Below the pieces are notes generated by a model. The model ran no database searches, had not been told where the DNA came from, and was given only the letters and a program-made list of their open reading frames with translations. Both the position numbers and the translations under genes were made by a program. A stretch of DNA of 41,878 bases from Chloroflexota bacterium (lineage in GTDB: Bacteria > Chloroflexota > Chloroflexia > Thermomicrobiales > JADLAZ01), in the NCBI GenBank assembly GCA_020849725.1, contig JADLAZ010000038.1, positions 1 through 41,878 on the forward strand, given 5' to 3'. Shown here in pieces: positions 15,146 through 24,614 of the stretch. How positions within the stretch are numbered: position 1 is the first letter of the stretch; each line of letters starts with the position of its first letter.

Positions 15146-18100
15146 TCAGTTGACGGAATACAGGTTGACGATGATCGCGTTCGATGTGCCGCCGCCGGGC
15201 GCCGGATTGACGACGGTGACCTGATGGCGGCCGCCGACGGATGTCTGCGCCGCGGCGAGTTGGACCTGCAGTGTGGTGGCATTGACATAGGTCGTTGGCC
15301 GGGCCTGACCGTTCCAGCGCCCGACGGACTGTGGCACGAACCCGGAGCCGGTGATCGTCAGCGTATAGCCGGTGCGGCTGATCGGGCCGTAGTAGTCGCC
15401 ATCCTGGTTCAGGCCGCCGCCGGCCAGCACGGTGATGCGCGGCGTGGGGTACGGAATCGTCAAGTCGAAGATATTCGACTTGCCGCACAGCTTGCTGACG
15501 ACATAGACGCTGTGCGTGCCGGGCGTGCGGTCTTCCGGAGCGGATTGCGCCCGGACTTCCTCGGCATTGACGAACTGCGTCATCTGGCGCTGCTTACCGT
15601 TGTAGAAGACCGTCATGCTGTCGTCCAGGTGGCCGCCCAGGATGACCAAATTGTAGGTGAGGGGCGTCGTACCGCGCAGGGCGACATGGTCAGCGTCACG
15701 AATGAACGGTGGAGGGCACGGCGTGGCCGTCGAGGTTGGCGTGCGTGTCGGCATAGGCGTCCAGGTGGCGGTCGCCGTCGCCGCTATGGTCGGCGTGGCG
15801 GTGCGAGTAGGCGTGTGGGTCGCCGTTGCCGTGACGGTCACCGTGGCCGTGACCGTCGCTGTCGCGGTCTCGGTCGCGGTGACGGTTGCCGTAGGGGTGG
15901 CGATCGGGGTTGGTGTCGGGGTTGGGGCGGTGGTCGCCGTCGCATTGGGCGGGACCGTCGCGGTCACGGTCGGTGTGGTCGTCACGGTTGGTGTTGCGGT
16001 GATGGTTGGCGTGCCGGTGGCCGTGCCGGTTGCCGTTGGCGTTGGCTCGCCGGGCTGGAGGACCGTCAGCGACACTTCGCCGGCCGGTGCACCGTTGGCC
16101 AGCACCTTCAGGGTCACACTTGGCCCTGGTCCGGTGCCCAGTTTCGCGCGATCGACCTGGACCGCGATGGCGGCGGGTGGGTCACTCGGCGCCAACTGAC
16201 CGGCGCGCGCGCTGAGTGTCAACCAGGGCAGATCACCGCCGCCTTCCACTGACCAGGCAATGGGCGCGCCAGTCGCGGTCAGAGTAAAGGAGGCGGTCGC
16301 CTCCGTCGCCGCGACCGTGAGCGCCCTGGGGTTCACCACCAGCGCTGGCGCGGGTGTCGCGGTCGGTGTCGGTGTCGTGGGTGGGCCGATCGGCGCCCCC
16401 TGGGCGGTCACGCGCAGCGTCAGCGTCAGGGGAGGCTGCCCAGTGCTGGGTCGGGTGAGCGTGATCTGGATCTCCTCGTCCTGGCGATCGTCGAACAACT
16501 CGTCCTCGTCCAGCGCGAACTCCAGCAAGAGCTCGGTCTGCGGAGGGGCGATATCAACCAGTGTCTCGGGTGGCAGCTCGCCGCCTGCCGGAGGGGGCTG
16601 CACGACCGTTGTGCCAGTGACCACTGGCGTGCGCACGGTCGTCGGCGTGGCTGTGACTGCCTGGAAGACGACGGCGCGCAACACCGGCCCGCCATCGGTG
16701 AGCAAACCGGCGATCCGGCGGTCGCCGGGGGGCGCCACTGTGCCCGGCGGCAGCACCTGGCCCGACGTTCGAGATGGTCGCTTGTTCTTCGTGCGCTTCT
16801 TGGGCGGCGGCGCGGGGCGCGTGGACGCCTTGGCGACACGCGGCGCCGTGCCTTTGGCGCTGACTTTGAGCCACTTCTTGCGCTTCTTGCGCTCGACTTT
16901 GATCTCCAGCGGTGTCGTGCCGTCATTGGCAATGGCGACGGTCTTCACGGCCTCATCGGCGGGGAATACGACCGGGATGACGGCCTGCACGGGCGCGGGG
17001 GCACCGTCGATCTGGACCGCCACGTCCGCTGGCGTGATCTCGACCGGCAACTCGCGCTCCTGGCTGCGGTTGCCAGCTGAGTCGATCGCCACGTAGCGCA
17101 GCGTGTGCTGGCCGATTGCCAGTCCTTCGATGGCGACCGGCTTGAGGTCCAGGCCGACGCTCGTCGCGCTGGCCTCGTTGACGGGCAGCCATGGCCCGCC
17201 GTCGACCTGATAGTGGGCCTCGGTGACGGCCGTCTGGCCGTCCGTCGCCTTGAGATTGAGCAGCACCGTCGCTGGCCCAGTCTGCTTCAGGCTGGCCTCG
17301 ACCGCCGGTGGCGTGCGGTCGATCAGGAAGCTCACGCGCTTGCGGCTCACGGCGCCGTCGCGCGTGACACTGACGGTGACGGTGTGCGGTCCCTCGGCGT
17401 CAATGGTCTGGCCGTCGCGGTGGCTGGCGGTGACGGTCCCGCTGCCCGCGCCGGTGATCGTGTACTTGACCTGCTGCGGCGTGTTGTAGACGCCGCCGTC
17501 CTGCGGACTGGCGAATGCAATCGTCGCATCGGGAGGCGTGCCACGGTCGGGCACGCAGTTGCCAGCCGTGCCACGGAAGATGACCAGCCATTTCAGGATG
17601 TAGCCACGCTTGGGGTTGATGTAGTCGGCCAGTGTCTTGTAGGTCGAGCCGTCCCAACTGTCGGTGATGCGGTAGTTCTCGGCCTGGTCACCGCTGCCGC
17701 CAGTCGCGACCAGGAAATGGGAGCCAGCTGGTCCCCCTTGGAGGCCGACGATGACCGGGTGGCCCGCTGCCAGCGCCGCCTCCAGGTCGCCCCAGGTGGC
17801 ATTGCCGTTCCAGGCTGTGCCGCCGGGGATGCGATCGGCGGCACAGCGCGACCGCACGGGGTCCCAGAAGAGGTCTTCCGCTTGATCGCCGGCACACCCG
17901 TTCAGGCGCCCAGGGTCGGTGTCGAGGCCGTAGTAGTGGAAGATCATGGCCGTGCTGGTTAGCGCGCAGCCCATGCTGCGCAGCGGGTGCCCGCCGGTGC
18001 GCATGACATCGCCGCCCCAGCGCGGGTCGGTCTGGGCGAACGGCTTGAGCGCGCAGGGCTGGCCGGCGGGGGCGGCCGTACCCGTCACCGGCGTGGGTGA

Positions 18101-18892
18101 CGGCGCGGGCGCCGGCAGGCTTACCAGTGGCCGGCTGACGCTGCCGCCGTCCAGATCGACGACGTGGACGTCCTGGTCGCCGTAGCGCAGCCGCTGGCAG
18201 CCACTCATGAAGCGCAGCGGCGATGGCTGGTTGCCGTAGAACAGGTCTGGCGCCAGGCCGTTGTCGGGCGTGCCGACCAGCACGCGACGGTCGCCGGAGC
18301 CGTCACCGTTGATCACCCACAGCTCCAGCCCCGTCTGCGTTGGCGAGACCGGCCCGCGCATGACGTAGGCGATGCGGCCGGGGTCGCCGGGGCGCGCTTG
18401 GCACCAGGCGGGCCGGGCCACCCAGAAGCTATCGCCGAGCGACTTGAGCAGCGCCTTGCTGCCGCCTCTGGGTACGACCCAGAAGGCGGCGTCGGTCATG
18501 CCGAGCGAGGTGGCGGTGACGTAGAGGACGCGCGAGTTGTCCGGCGCGGTCACGACGAACTTAAGGAACTGACCGGGGAAGAGGCCAGCCGGCTCCTGGA
18601 TGGTGGCGACTGGCGCACCGGCAGGATCGGCGACGCTGACGGTGGTCGTGCCGCTCTCGACGGCGATGTCGGCGCTCGCGGCGGATACTGGAGCGTCCAA
18701 ATCTCCACAAATCGGGAGCGCGACAGCGCCGGCGTCGCATCCAAGCCGCGCGCCACCGGCCACCATCAACACCGGCAGCGCCACCAGCGCTGCGATCAGC
18801 GGCGCCCGCCACCAGCTTCGCCCGGTGGCGGCTGCATCGTCGTCATCAGAGGAGAGGGGCGGCAGTGGAGCGGTCGCGTCGTCGTCGGCCAT
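15146..18892 (-). CDS. Giant membrane protein with C39-like peptidase, Thr/Pro stalk and IPT/TIG-like end
   Basis: The protein has 1248 residues: an acidic cytoplasmic start, one membrane helix at about 29-48, then an all-beta region (60-260). A C39-like cysteine peptidase domain follows at about 280-440, with Gln287 (FAQTDPRW), Cys309 (SMGCALTSTA), His392 (GSHFLVA) and Asp411 (ITDSWDG). Then come Ig-like segments, a basic Lys/Arg patch (KVERKKRKKW and later PPKKRTKNKR), a beta domain, a Thr/Pro/Ala stalk of about 115 residues and a C-terminal IPT/TIG-like fold (TGYTLTITGSGFVPQSVGRW). It is a paralogue of the next upstream gene and ends the eCIS array. It could be an exported protease or a surface anchor; no direct evidence decides. 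Other possible peptidase targets are bacteriocin-like leaders, but none is seen. Confidence 0.8.
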   Translation of the reverse strand: MADDDATAPLPPLSSDDDDAAATGRSWWRAPLIAALVALPVLMVAGGARLGCDAGAVALPICGDLDAPVSAASADIAVESGTTTVSVADPAGAPVATIQEPAGLFPGQFLKFVVTAPDNSRVLYVTATSLGMTDAAFWVVPRGGSKALLKSLGDSFWVARPAWCQARPGDPGRIAYVMRGPVSPTQTGLELWVINGDGSGDRRVLVGTPDNGLAPDLFYGNQPSPLRFMSGCQRLRYGDQDVHVVDLDGGSVSRPLVSLPAPAPSPTPVTGTAAPAGQPCALKPFAQTDPRWGGDVMRTGGHPLRSMGCALTSTAMIFHYYGLDTDPGRLNGCAGDQAEDLFWDPVRSRCAADRIPGGTAWNGNATWGDLEAALAAGHPVIVGLQGGPAGSHFLVATGGSGDQAENYRITDSWDGSTYKTLADYINPKRGYILKWLVIFRGTAGNCVPDRGTPPDATIAFASPQDGGVYNTPQQVKYTITGAGSGTVTASHRDGQTIDAEGPHTVTVSVTRDGAVSRKRVSFLIDRTPPAVEASLKQTGPATVLLNLKATDGQTAVTEAHYQVDGGPWLPVNEASATSVGLDLKPVAIEGLAIGQHTLRYVAIDSAGNRSQERELPVEITPADVAVQIDGAPAPVQAVIPVVFPADEAVKTVAIANDGTTPLEIKVERKKRKKWLKVSAKGTAPRVAKASTRPAPPPKKRTKNKRPSRTSGQVLPPGTVAPPGDRRIAGLLTDGGPVLRAVVFQAVTATPTTVRTPVVTGTTVVQPPPAGGELPPETLVDIAPPQTELLLEFALDEDELFDDRQDEEIQITLTRPSTGQPPLTLTLRVTAQGAPIGPPTTPTPTATPAPALVVNPRALTVAATEATASFTLTATGAPIAWSVEGGGDLPWLTLSARAGQLAPSDPPAAIAVQVDRAKLGTGPGPSVTLKVLANGAPAGEVSLTVLQPGEPTPTATGTATGTPTITATPTVTTTPTVTATVPPNATATTAPTPTPTPIATPTATVTATETATATVTATVTVTATATHTPTRTATPTIAATATATWTPMPTRTPTSTATPCPPPFIRDADHVALRGTTPLTYNLVILGGHLDDSMTVFYNGKQRQMTQFVNAEEVRAQSAPEDRTPGTHSVYVVSKLCGKSNIFDLTIPYPTPRITVLAGGGLNQDGDYYGPISRTGYTLTITGSGFVPQSVGRWNGQARPTTYVNATTLQVQLAAAQTSVGGRHQVTVVNPAPGGGTSNAIIVNLYSVN
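15714..16052 (-). repeat. Low-complexity Thr/Pro/Ala-encoding tract
   Basis: Within the 1248-residue gene, short degenerate repeats of ACC-GCG-ACC-type codons encode a TPTATPTVT-like stalk. The repeats are imperfect and in frame, which fits an extended, possibly glycosylated spacer that holds the terminal domain away from the membrane. Confidence 0.75.
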
Positions 18893-18943
18893 GCCGGGTG
18901 GTGCGTCCTTTCTCGGCCAGTGGGCGAAGAGCTTGGGACGCGT

Positions 18944-21900
18944 CTAGCCGCCGGCCAGTTTCTGGGGAGGTTGGGCCTCCAGTGTCACGGTGCGGTTGTC
19001 GTCCGAGACTCGGACCAGGATGATCGTGTCATAGCGGTTGGTGGTCGGCCGGATGACGATTCGGCTCTGGCGGGGCGCGGCCGCCAGGTCGGCGCCCCAC
19101 ACCGGTCGGACGGTGATGGTGGCCTTCGAGTTGCGCGCGACTGATGGACGCGGTTGCTGGTCGGCTGGTTTGGTCGGGTCGAACAGCACCTGGTTGCCCA
19201 GACTCAGCTCCAGCCAGGCTGGCGCCTCGCGCACGTACCACTGCATCGGCGCATTCGCCTTCTCTCGCACCGTGACCTGGCCCTCGAGGGCGACGGTGTC
19301 CGCCGTCTTCGAGGGGGGCATGCCTGGACCGAGAATGGTGAGCTTCCCTGGCTCGATGACTGGCTCTGGGTCGCCCTCACCGGCGCCGCCGCCGGGCTTC
19401 TGAGCCGCGACGGTCGATTGTGCGGCGCGAGTGGCTAGCCCCGCCACCTCGGCCGGGCTGGGCGTCGGCGTCGGCGGCGGGCCAGGCACCTCGCCGGCGA
19501 TCTCGGCGTCGCCGCTGATTTGCGTGCCGCCGACGACGGTGCGGAACTCGATGCGGGTCGTGAACGGCCCGGCTGGCATCGCCCCGCGATTGATCTTGAT
19601 GTCGACCTGCTTCGGTGGATCGCCCGGCTTGTAGGTGTGCTCGGCCGGTGTCACCGTCAGCCACGGCTTCACTTTGTCGTCAGTCACGACCTTCCAGGTT
19701 AGCTCGCCGGGGCTGTCGAGCACGGTCACCGTCACTTTGTCTTCCGACTTGGTTTGCAGCATGTTGACCTGCGGTGGGGCGACCTGCATGCTCGGCAGCT
19801 TCTCCAGCTTGATCGTAAACGGCACGCGCCGCGCCTGCTCGACGTTGCCGGCGGCATCAATCGAGAAGACGGTTGCCACGTGGTCGCCGATCGAGCGGAA
19901 GGTCAGCGGGACGCCGCGCGTCAGGAGTGTGCCCTGACCATTGGTATTGCCGAGGTAATCGATCTCCTTCTTGTCCTCGTCGAGCATGTAGCGCGTCACC
20001 GCCACCGGCGTGATGCCGTCCTTGCTCGTCAGCGTCAGCACGCCGCTGAGCTTGCCGGCGTCCTGCTTCCACTCGGCGGTCGTCTGCGGCGGCGTGCGAT
20101 CGACGAAGAAGTTGAGCGATCGGTAGGTGCCGTCGGCCAGCGCGACGCCGACGCTGTGGAAACCCTCCTGGTCGAAGCGCTGACCACTCGGATGGGTGAA
20201 GCGGAACTCGCCGCCACTCGGCACCGAGTACGTGATCGTCACCGGCTCCTTCGACGACCCGCCATCACTGACGCCCTGGAAGACGACCGGCGCGCTGGCC
20301 GCCGCCGCCGGCACTGCGCACGAGGGCGGCGTGCCCTCGTAGCGCACCAGCCACTTCAGCCGGTAGGTGCCGGTGTCCAGGTAGTCACTGAGTCGTTTGT
20401 AGCTCGAGCCATCCCACGGGTCGAGGATGCGGAAGTCGCCGCCGGTCGAGCCGTTGCCGGCGACGACGACGACGTAGTGGCTGCCGCTCGGGCCACCGGC
20501 CAGCCCAACGATGGCTGGTTGCCGGGTCTGAACGACGGCGGCGATGTCGGCCAGTGTCGGGTCTTCTTTCCAGCCGCCGAACTTGACTTTGTCGGCGGCG
20601 CATTTCTCGGCCGTGCGCTGCCAGGGAATGGCGGTTGCACCGCCTAATTCCGCACAGCCAATGACCTGCCCCGGTGTCAGCCGCTGGCCGTAGTAGCCAA
20701 AGACGGCCGCCACCGCGCCGAGCGTGCAGCCGTTGGCGCCGATCGTCGGCGCGGCCGGTCCGGATGCGCCGGCCGCCGCCGCCGGAGCGGGCACGCCCCC
20801 GCTGGCGACGCCGAGCGGGGTCTGCGCCCATTGTGGGTCATTCTGCGAGAACAGGCCCAACTCGCAACTGGACGTCGGCTTGGACTGGGCGCTGACCGCC
20901 GGCGCGTCGGGCAGATTGAAGGTTCGAATCTCGGACACGCTGCCGGTGCCGCGGGTATCGACCAGCCAGCGCTTGCCGTCCGGGCCGGTGTACTTGACGG
21001 CGTTGCAGTTGTCCCACCACAGCAAGGGCGTCTCGTGCGAGCCGTAGAAGATGCTGGGCGTGAAGCCGTTGGCGGTCGCCCCGTCCAGCACCTTCTTGGC
21101 CTGCAACTGCTGGTCGGTCCAATCGATGATGCGCAACTCGAGGCCAGACTTGCCACCGCCGGCCTGGGTGGCGGTGACGAGCGCCAGCTTGCCGGGGTCT
21201 CCTGGCTTGGTCTGGCACCAGACCGGCTTGGCTGGCCAGAGGCGCTCCAGGGGCGGTCCCTGATTCGGCTGGCCACTCTTGTCGGCGATCAACAGTGCGG
21301 CGCCGTTGAGGCCGCTGTCCTTAGCGGTGACGTAGACGACACGCTCGCGGTCCGGCGACGGCACGGCGAGCTTGGCGAATTGGCCCGGCAACTGCGATGC
21401 CGGCGCCTCGGCCACCGGCTGGAGTTGCACACCGTCGCGCAGGGCAATGCGGGTGCGGCCATCGGGGCCGCCAGTCTGACGCACGGCCACCGGCGCCGGC
21501 ACGGGCGCGGCGCCGGGCACGCACCAGGGGCCAAACTCCAGGCTGCCGCGGTCGCAGCCGAGCTTGGCCGGAATGATAATCGCCAGCGGAGCCAGCAGCA
21601 GGATCAGCAGCAGCGCGATCAGCAGCCAGGGCAGCGGACGATGCTCGAACTCGCCCTCCTGCCGCAGACCGGTCAGCTCTTGATCGCCGACCGCGGTGGC
21701 GACAGAGAACGGGTAGCGTTGGGAGGCGCCCACCAGGCGCGGCCGGGATGGGTTGACCTGCAGCGGCACCTCCACGCGGTTGCCCGGGTCCAGCGTCACC
21801 AGATAGCCGCCGGCGCGGCTCAGGTCGGGACCGTCGTCGACGGCCTCGGCCAGGTCGCTGACGCGCGGGGCGCCGGCGACGTTGGCCAGCTGGGTGGCGC

Positions 21901-23272
21901 GCGCGCCCATGCGCCGCTGAATGGCGGAGTCGGCCTCGTAGGCGGCATACTGCTTGGCCCGGCCGAAGAAGCGCCGCCAGCCAGGTGGTTGCGGGCCGAA
22001 CATGCACTCCAGCTCGTGATCCGGATCGGTCGCGGCGAGATTGACGCGCACCCGCTGCGTACCCTGGTTGCGGACGGCGACTTTGAACTTGCCGACACCG
22101 CCGGCGCGCCGCCGGGGCGACAGCTCGACCGTCAGCCCCGGTGGCTGGATCGTCACTTCGATCGGGGGCGGTAGCGTCACCTGCACCGAGCCAGGGGCGG
22201 CGATCGGCGCCGGCAGCAGGCTCGGGTCCGGGTCGGCCGGCAGCACCGAGTCGGGGATGTCGACCTGGCGCACGCTGATCTGGAATGGCTGCTTGAGCGG
22301 GCTGGTCGCCAGTGGCGCTAGCGGCGTCCTCCGCACGAACAGCTTGACCTCAGTCTCGCTCTCTGGCTCCAGCACCAGCCGGTCGTGCTCGAAAGCCAAC
22401 TCGTAGTCGGTCGTCGGCGCCTTGGCCTCCAGCAGCACGCCGATCATGCGCCGCGACGGGTTGACCACCTTGACGATGGCGGTCGCCTCGCGCACCAACA
22501 CGTCGACCAGCTCGACGCGGGCCGGGGCGCTGACCTGGACCGGGGCTGGCGGCAACAGCACGAGCGTGCCGGCGGCCGTCAGCGGCGGCGGCTTCAGCTC
22601 GGGGTAGGCGGCGATCGGCAGCGCCGTGGCCTGAACCGAGAACGGATACGGCCCCGGTCGGCGGCCGATGCCGTTGATCGGTGGCGCCGCTACGCGCAGC
22701 TCGGGCGTGACCTCCTGGCCGGGCGGCACGGTGATGACCGTTGTCGGCTCGGCGCGGCCGGAGGCGACGAAGGCGATCGCCAGTGCCTGCGCCGGGTCGT
22801 CGGACGGCAGCGCCGACAGCGCGTAGTCGAGCGGCAGATTGCCGGCGTTGCGCAACCGGAGGCGGAAAACGGCATCGCCATCGGTCTGCTGGGTGGCCTC
22901 GACCAGCGCCATGCTGGTGTCGATGAAGGGCGCGATCTGCAGCGTGGCGCCGTACTCGACGTAGCGGTCGGGCTGCTCCTGAGGGGTGACGCGCACCTTG
23001 AAGGGCGTCGGCCCGGCGAGTGCGTCCGATGTGTGGGGTGGGGAGAAGGTGATGTCGATAGTGCCGTCGATGCCGGGACGCATGCGCATGCCCGGCACCG
23101 AGCGGGTGTACCAACTCGGGGGCAGGTCGATGACATCGACGTTGAACTGGTCGTTGATGGTGCCGATGTTGGTGACATGCGCCCGCAACACCGCCGGCAC
23201 GAACCGGCGCCCGGCCGGGTCGTCGGCGATCGTCACCGTCGCTGTGGACAGGGCGAGCGCTGCCGTCTCCAT
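18944..23272 (-). CDS. Giant membrane protein with N-terminal beta domains, one helix and C39-like peptidase
   Basis: The protein has 1442 residues from ATG 23272 (AGGAGA just upstream; an in-frame TTG at 23299 is less likely). Residues 1-540 are several beta-sandwich repeats of the 'NEW/CARDB-like' kind (VTNIGTINDQFNVDVIDLPP, LRNAGNLPLDYALSALP, VRNQGTQRVRVNL). The only clear membrane helix is at 547-567 (LPWLLIALLLILLLAPLAII). After it come a beta region and a C39-like peptidase domain with Gln810 (FSQNDPQW), Cys849 (NGCTLGAV), His932 (GSHYVVV) and Asp951 (ILDPWDG), then Ig-like domains. From the helix on it parallels the 1248-residue protein. With the helix in the middle, the N-terminal 540 residues should be cytoplasmic, where they could touch the injection particle, with the peptidase outside. 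That topology is inferred. Confidence 0.8.
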   Translation of the reverse strand: METAALALSTATVTIADDPAGRRFVPAVLRAHVTNIGTINDQFNVDVIDLPPSWYTRSVPGMRMRPGIDGTIDITFSPPHTSDALAGPTPFKVRVTPQEQPDRYVEYGATLQIAPFIDTSMALVEATQQTDGDAVFRLRLRNAGNLPLDYALSALPSDDPAQALAIAFVASGRAEPTTVITVPPGQEVTPELRVAAPPINGIGRRPGPYPFSVQATALPIAAYPELKPPPLTAAGTLVLLPPAPVQVSAPARVELVDVLVREATAIVKVVNPSRRMIGVLLEAKAPTTDYELAFEHDRLVLEPESETEVKLFVRRTPLAPLATSPLKQPFQISVRQVDIPDSVLPADPDPSLLPAPIAAPGSVQVTLPPPIEVTIQPPGLTVELSPRRRAGGVGKFKVAVRNQGTQRVRVNLAATDPDHELECMFGPQPPGWRRFFGRAKQYAAYEADSAIQRRMGARATQLANVAGAPRVSDLAEAVDDGPDLSRAGGYLVTLDPGNRVEVPLQVNPSRPRLVGASQRYPFSVATAVGDQELTGLRQEGEFEHRPLPWLLIALLLILLLAPLAIIIPAKLGCDRGSLEFGPWCVPGAAPVPAPVAVRQTGGPDGRTRIALRDGVQLQPVAEAPASQLPGQFAKLAVPSPDRERVVYVTAKDSGLNGAALLIADKSGQPNQGPPLERLWPAKPVWCQTKPGDPGKLALVTATQAGGGKSGLELRIIDWTDQQLQAKKVLDGATANGFTPSIFYGSHETPLLWWDNCNAVKYTGPDGKRWLVDTRGTGSVSEIRTFNLPDAPAVSAQSKPTSSCELGLFSQNDPQWAQTPLGVASGGVPAPAAAAGASGPAAPTIGANGCTLGAVAAVFGYYGQRLTPGQVIGCAELGGATAIPWQRTAEKCAADKVKFGGWKEDPTLADIAAVVQTRQPAIVGLAGGPSGSHYVVVVAGNGSTGGDFRILDPWDGSSYKRLSDYLDTGTYRLKWLVRYEGTPPSCAVPAAAASAPVVFQGVSDGGSSKEPVTITYSVPSGGEFRFTHPSGQRFDQEGFHSVGVALADGTYRSLNFFVDRTPPQTTAEWKQDAGKLSGVLTLTSKDGITPVAVTRYMLDEDKKEIDYLGNTNGQGTLLTRGVPLTFRSIGDHVATVFSIDAAGNVEQARRVPFTIKLEKLPSMQVAPPQVNMLQTKSEDKVTVTVLDSPGELTWKVVTDDKVKPWLTVTPAEHTYKPGDPPKQVDIKINRGAMPAGPFTTRIEFRTVVGGTQISGDAEIAGEVPGPPPTPTPSPAEVAGLATRAAQSTVAAQKPGGGAGEGDPEPVIEPGKLTILGPGMPPSKTADTVALEGQVTVREKANAPMQWYVREAPAWLELSLGNQVLFDPTKPADQQPRPSVARNSKATITVRPVWGADLAAAPRQSRIVIRPTTNRYDTIILVRVSDDNRTVTLEAQPPQKLAGG

Positions 23273-23468
23273 GCTCTCCTCCGGGTACGTCTGGGCCAAT
23301 GGACCGGGGCCGGCCTGAGCGGCCAGGTCAGTAGGGCGAGACGGGCTTATCTGGCTCTACGGCTCACGGGGTTGATTTGGCTCTGTCGTCAGGTACGGGC
23401 GTGCCCAACGACGACCTGCGCCTGATGGAAGAGTCGTCGGTCACGCGGGGCACAGTCTGGAGGGCTAA

Positions 23469-24614
23469 TCAGGGCGCACGGCGGTCGCTGGCAAACTGGA
23501 ACGACCGCTGGCGCTGGTAGGCAGCCATGGCAATGTTGGCGGTCATCTCCTGGACTGCGCGCAGGTGGGCGCGGTCCAGGGCCTGCTTGGCCTGGCCGCC
23601 TTCGAGGGCGCAGCCGAAGTCGCTACCGCAGTAGATCATGCCGTCTGCGGCGGCCAGATCGCCCGGCGCACTTCCTGGCGGCGGCGCGCTGAACAGGTGT
23701 GGCGCGCGCAGCAGCGGCTGCCCCCGCGTGACCGGCTCCAGCGTGCGGCCCAGCTTGTGGGCCAGGTCGTTGAACGTGTCGGCGAAGTCGTCTTTGGCGT
23801 CGGTATGGCAACCATCGCCCAGGATGGTGCCGCCGCCATCCAGGAAGGCGCGCATGCCCTCGACATCTGCGCCGGCCAGCGTGATCGTGCCCTGGTTCGC
23901 CAAGTAGAGCAGGGCGCAGGCGCCAACCGCCTCGCCGGGCGTCATCTGGCCGATGAAGCGGGCGCGAATGCCGCCGATCTCGGCCAGCGCGCTGACCAGC
24001 CGCAGCGGCAGCGCCGGGTGGATCGGCGCCGGCATGGCATCCAGCCAGGCGTGGGCGATGCCGACGACGGCGCGTGCCAGCCCGCCAGCCTCTACCCGGT
24101 GGCGCAGGTCGATCTGGTTCGGTCCGGGCGAGAACGGGTCGGGCGCGTCGACGAGCGGTTCGCGGCCGCCGGTCAACCAGATGCGCGCCAATTCTACATG
24201 CGGCTCGGGCGGTGGCGTGCGCGCCTCGATGATGCGATAGGCTTCGCGCAGGTGCGTCGGCGCGCCCGGCCCGGCCGGACCGCGCGAGCCACTAGCTACC
24301 TCGCGGAACTGCAAGATGATATACACCGGGCCGGGCTGTTCCGTCTGGACTGTGTAGCGCTCGCACTCCGGCAGCAGAATGGGGCTGCCGACCGGGTCGA
24401 TCGCCAGACCGGGGTAGATGATGAGCGTCCGATTGGGCGGGTCGTGCGCGACCGTCTCGAGGCCCGCGGCCACGCCGACACCGTGCATCAGCAGCGCGTG
24501 GCGCTGCTGATGCAGGCGATGGTAATCGTGCGCCACGGCCCACACGTCGGCATCGACGAGGAGGCCGTTGACCGGCACGATGCGTGTGATAGCGCCATTG
24601 GCCGGCGAACTCAT
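23469..24614 (-). CDS. eCIS-associated protein with DUF4159-like C-terminal domain
   Basis: The protein has 381 residues. The N-terminal part (NGLLVDADVWAVAHDYHRLH, then LLMHGVGVAAGLET) is a domain I know from eCIS and phage-tail-like loci. The C-terminal part (GACALLYLANQGTITLAGAD, MRAFLDGGGTILGDGCH, DGMIYCGSDFGCALEG) follows the DUF4159 pattern, an alpha/beta fold with glycine-rich turns. GGAGGAT precedes the ATG, which overlaps the tail-protein gene's TGA stop (ATGA), so the genes are translationally coupled. Its role in the particle is not established; a baseplate accessory or assembly role is plausible. Confidence 0.75.
   Translation of the reverse strand: MSSPANGAITRIVPVNGLLVDADVWAVAHDYHRLHQQRHALLMHGVGVAAGLETVAHDPPNRTLIIYPGLAIDPVGSPILLPECERYTVQTEQPGPVYIILQFREVASGSRGPAGPGAPTHLREAYRIIEARTPPPEPHVELARIWLTGGREPLVDAPDPFSPGPNQIDLRHRVEAGGLARAVVGIAHAWLDAMPAPIHPALPLRLVSALAEIGGIRARFIGQMTPGEAVGACALLYLANQGTITLAGADVEGMRAFLDGGGTILGDGCHTDAKDDFADTFNDLAHKLGRTLEPVTRGQPLLRAPHLFSAPPPGSAPGDLAAADGMIYCGSDFGCALEGGQAKQALDRAHLRAVQEMTANIAMAAYQRQRSFQFASDRRAP

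Noticed and set aside
15714..16052. Repeated pattern that could suggest a CRISPR or minisatellite
   Set aside because: The units are short, degenerate and in frame with a Thr/Pro stalk; there are no regular spacers.
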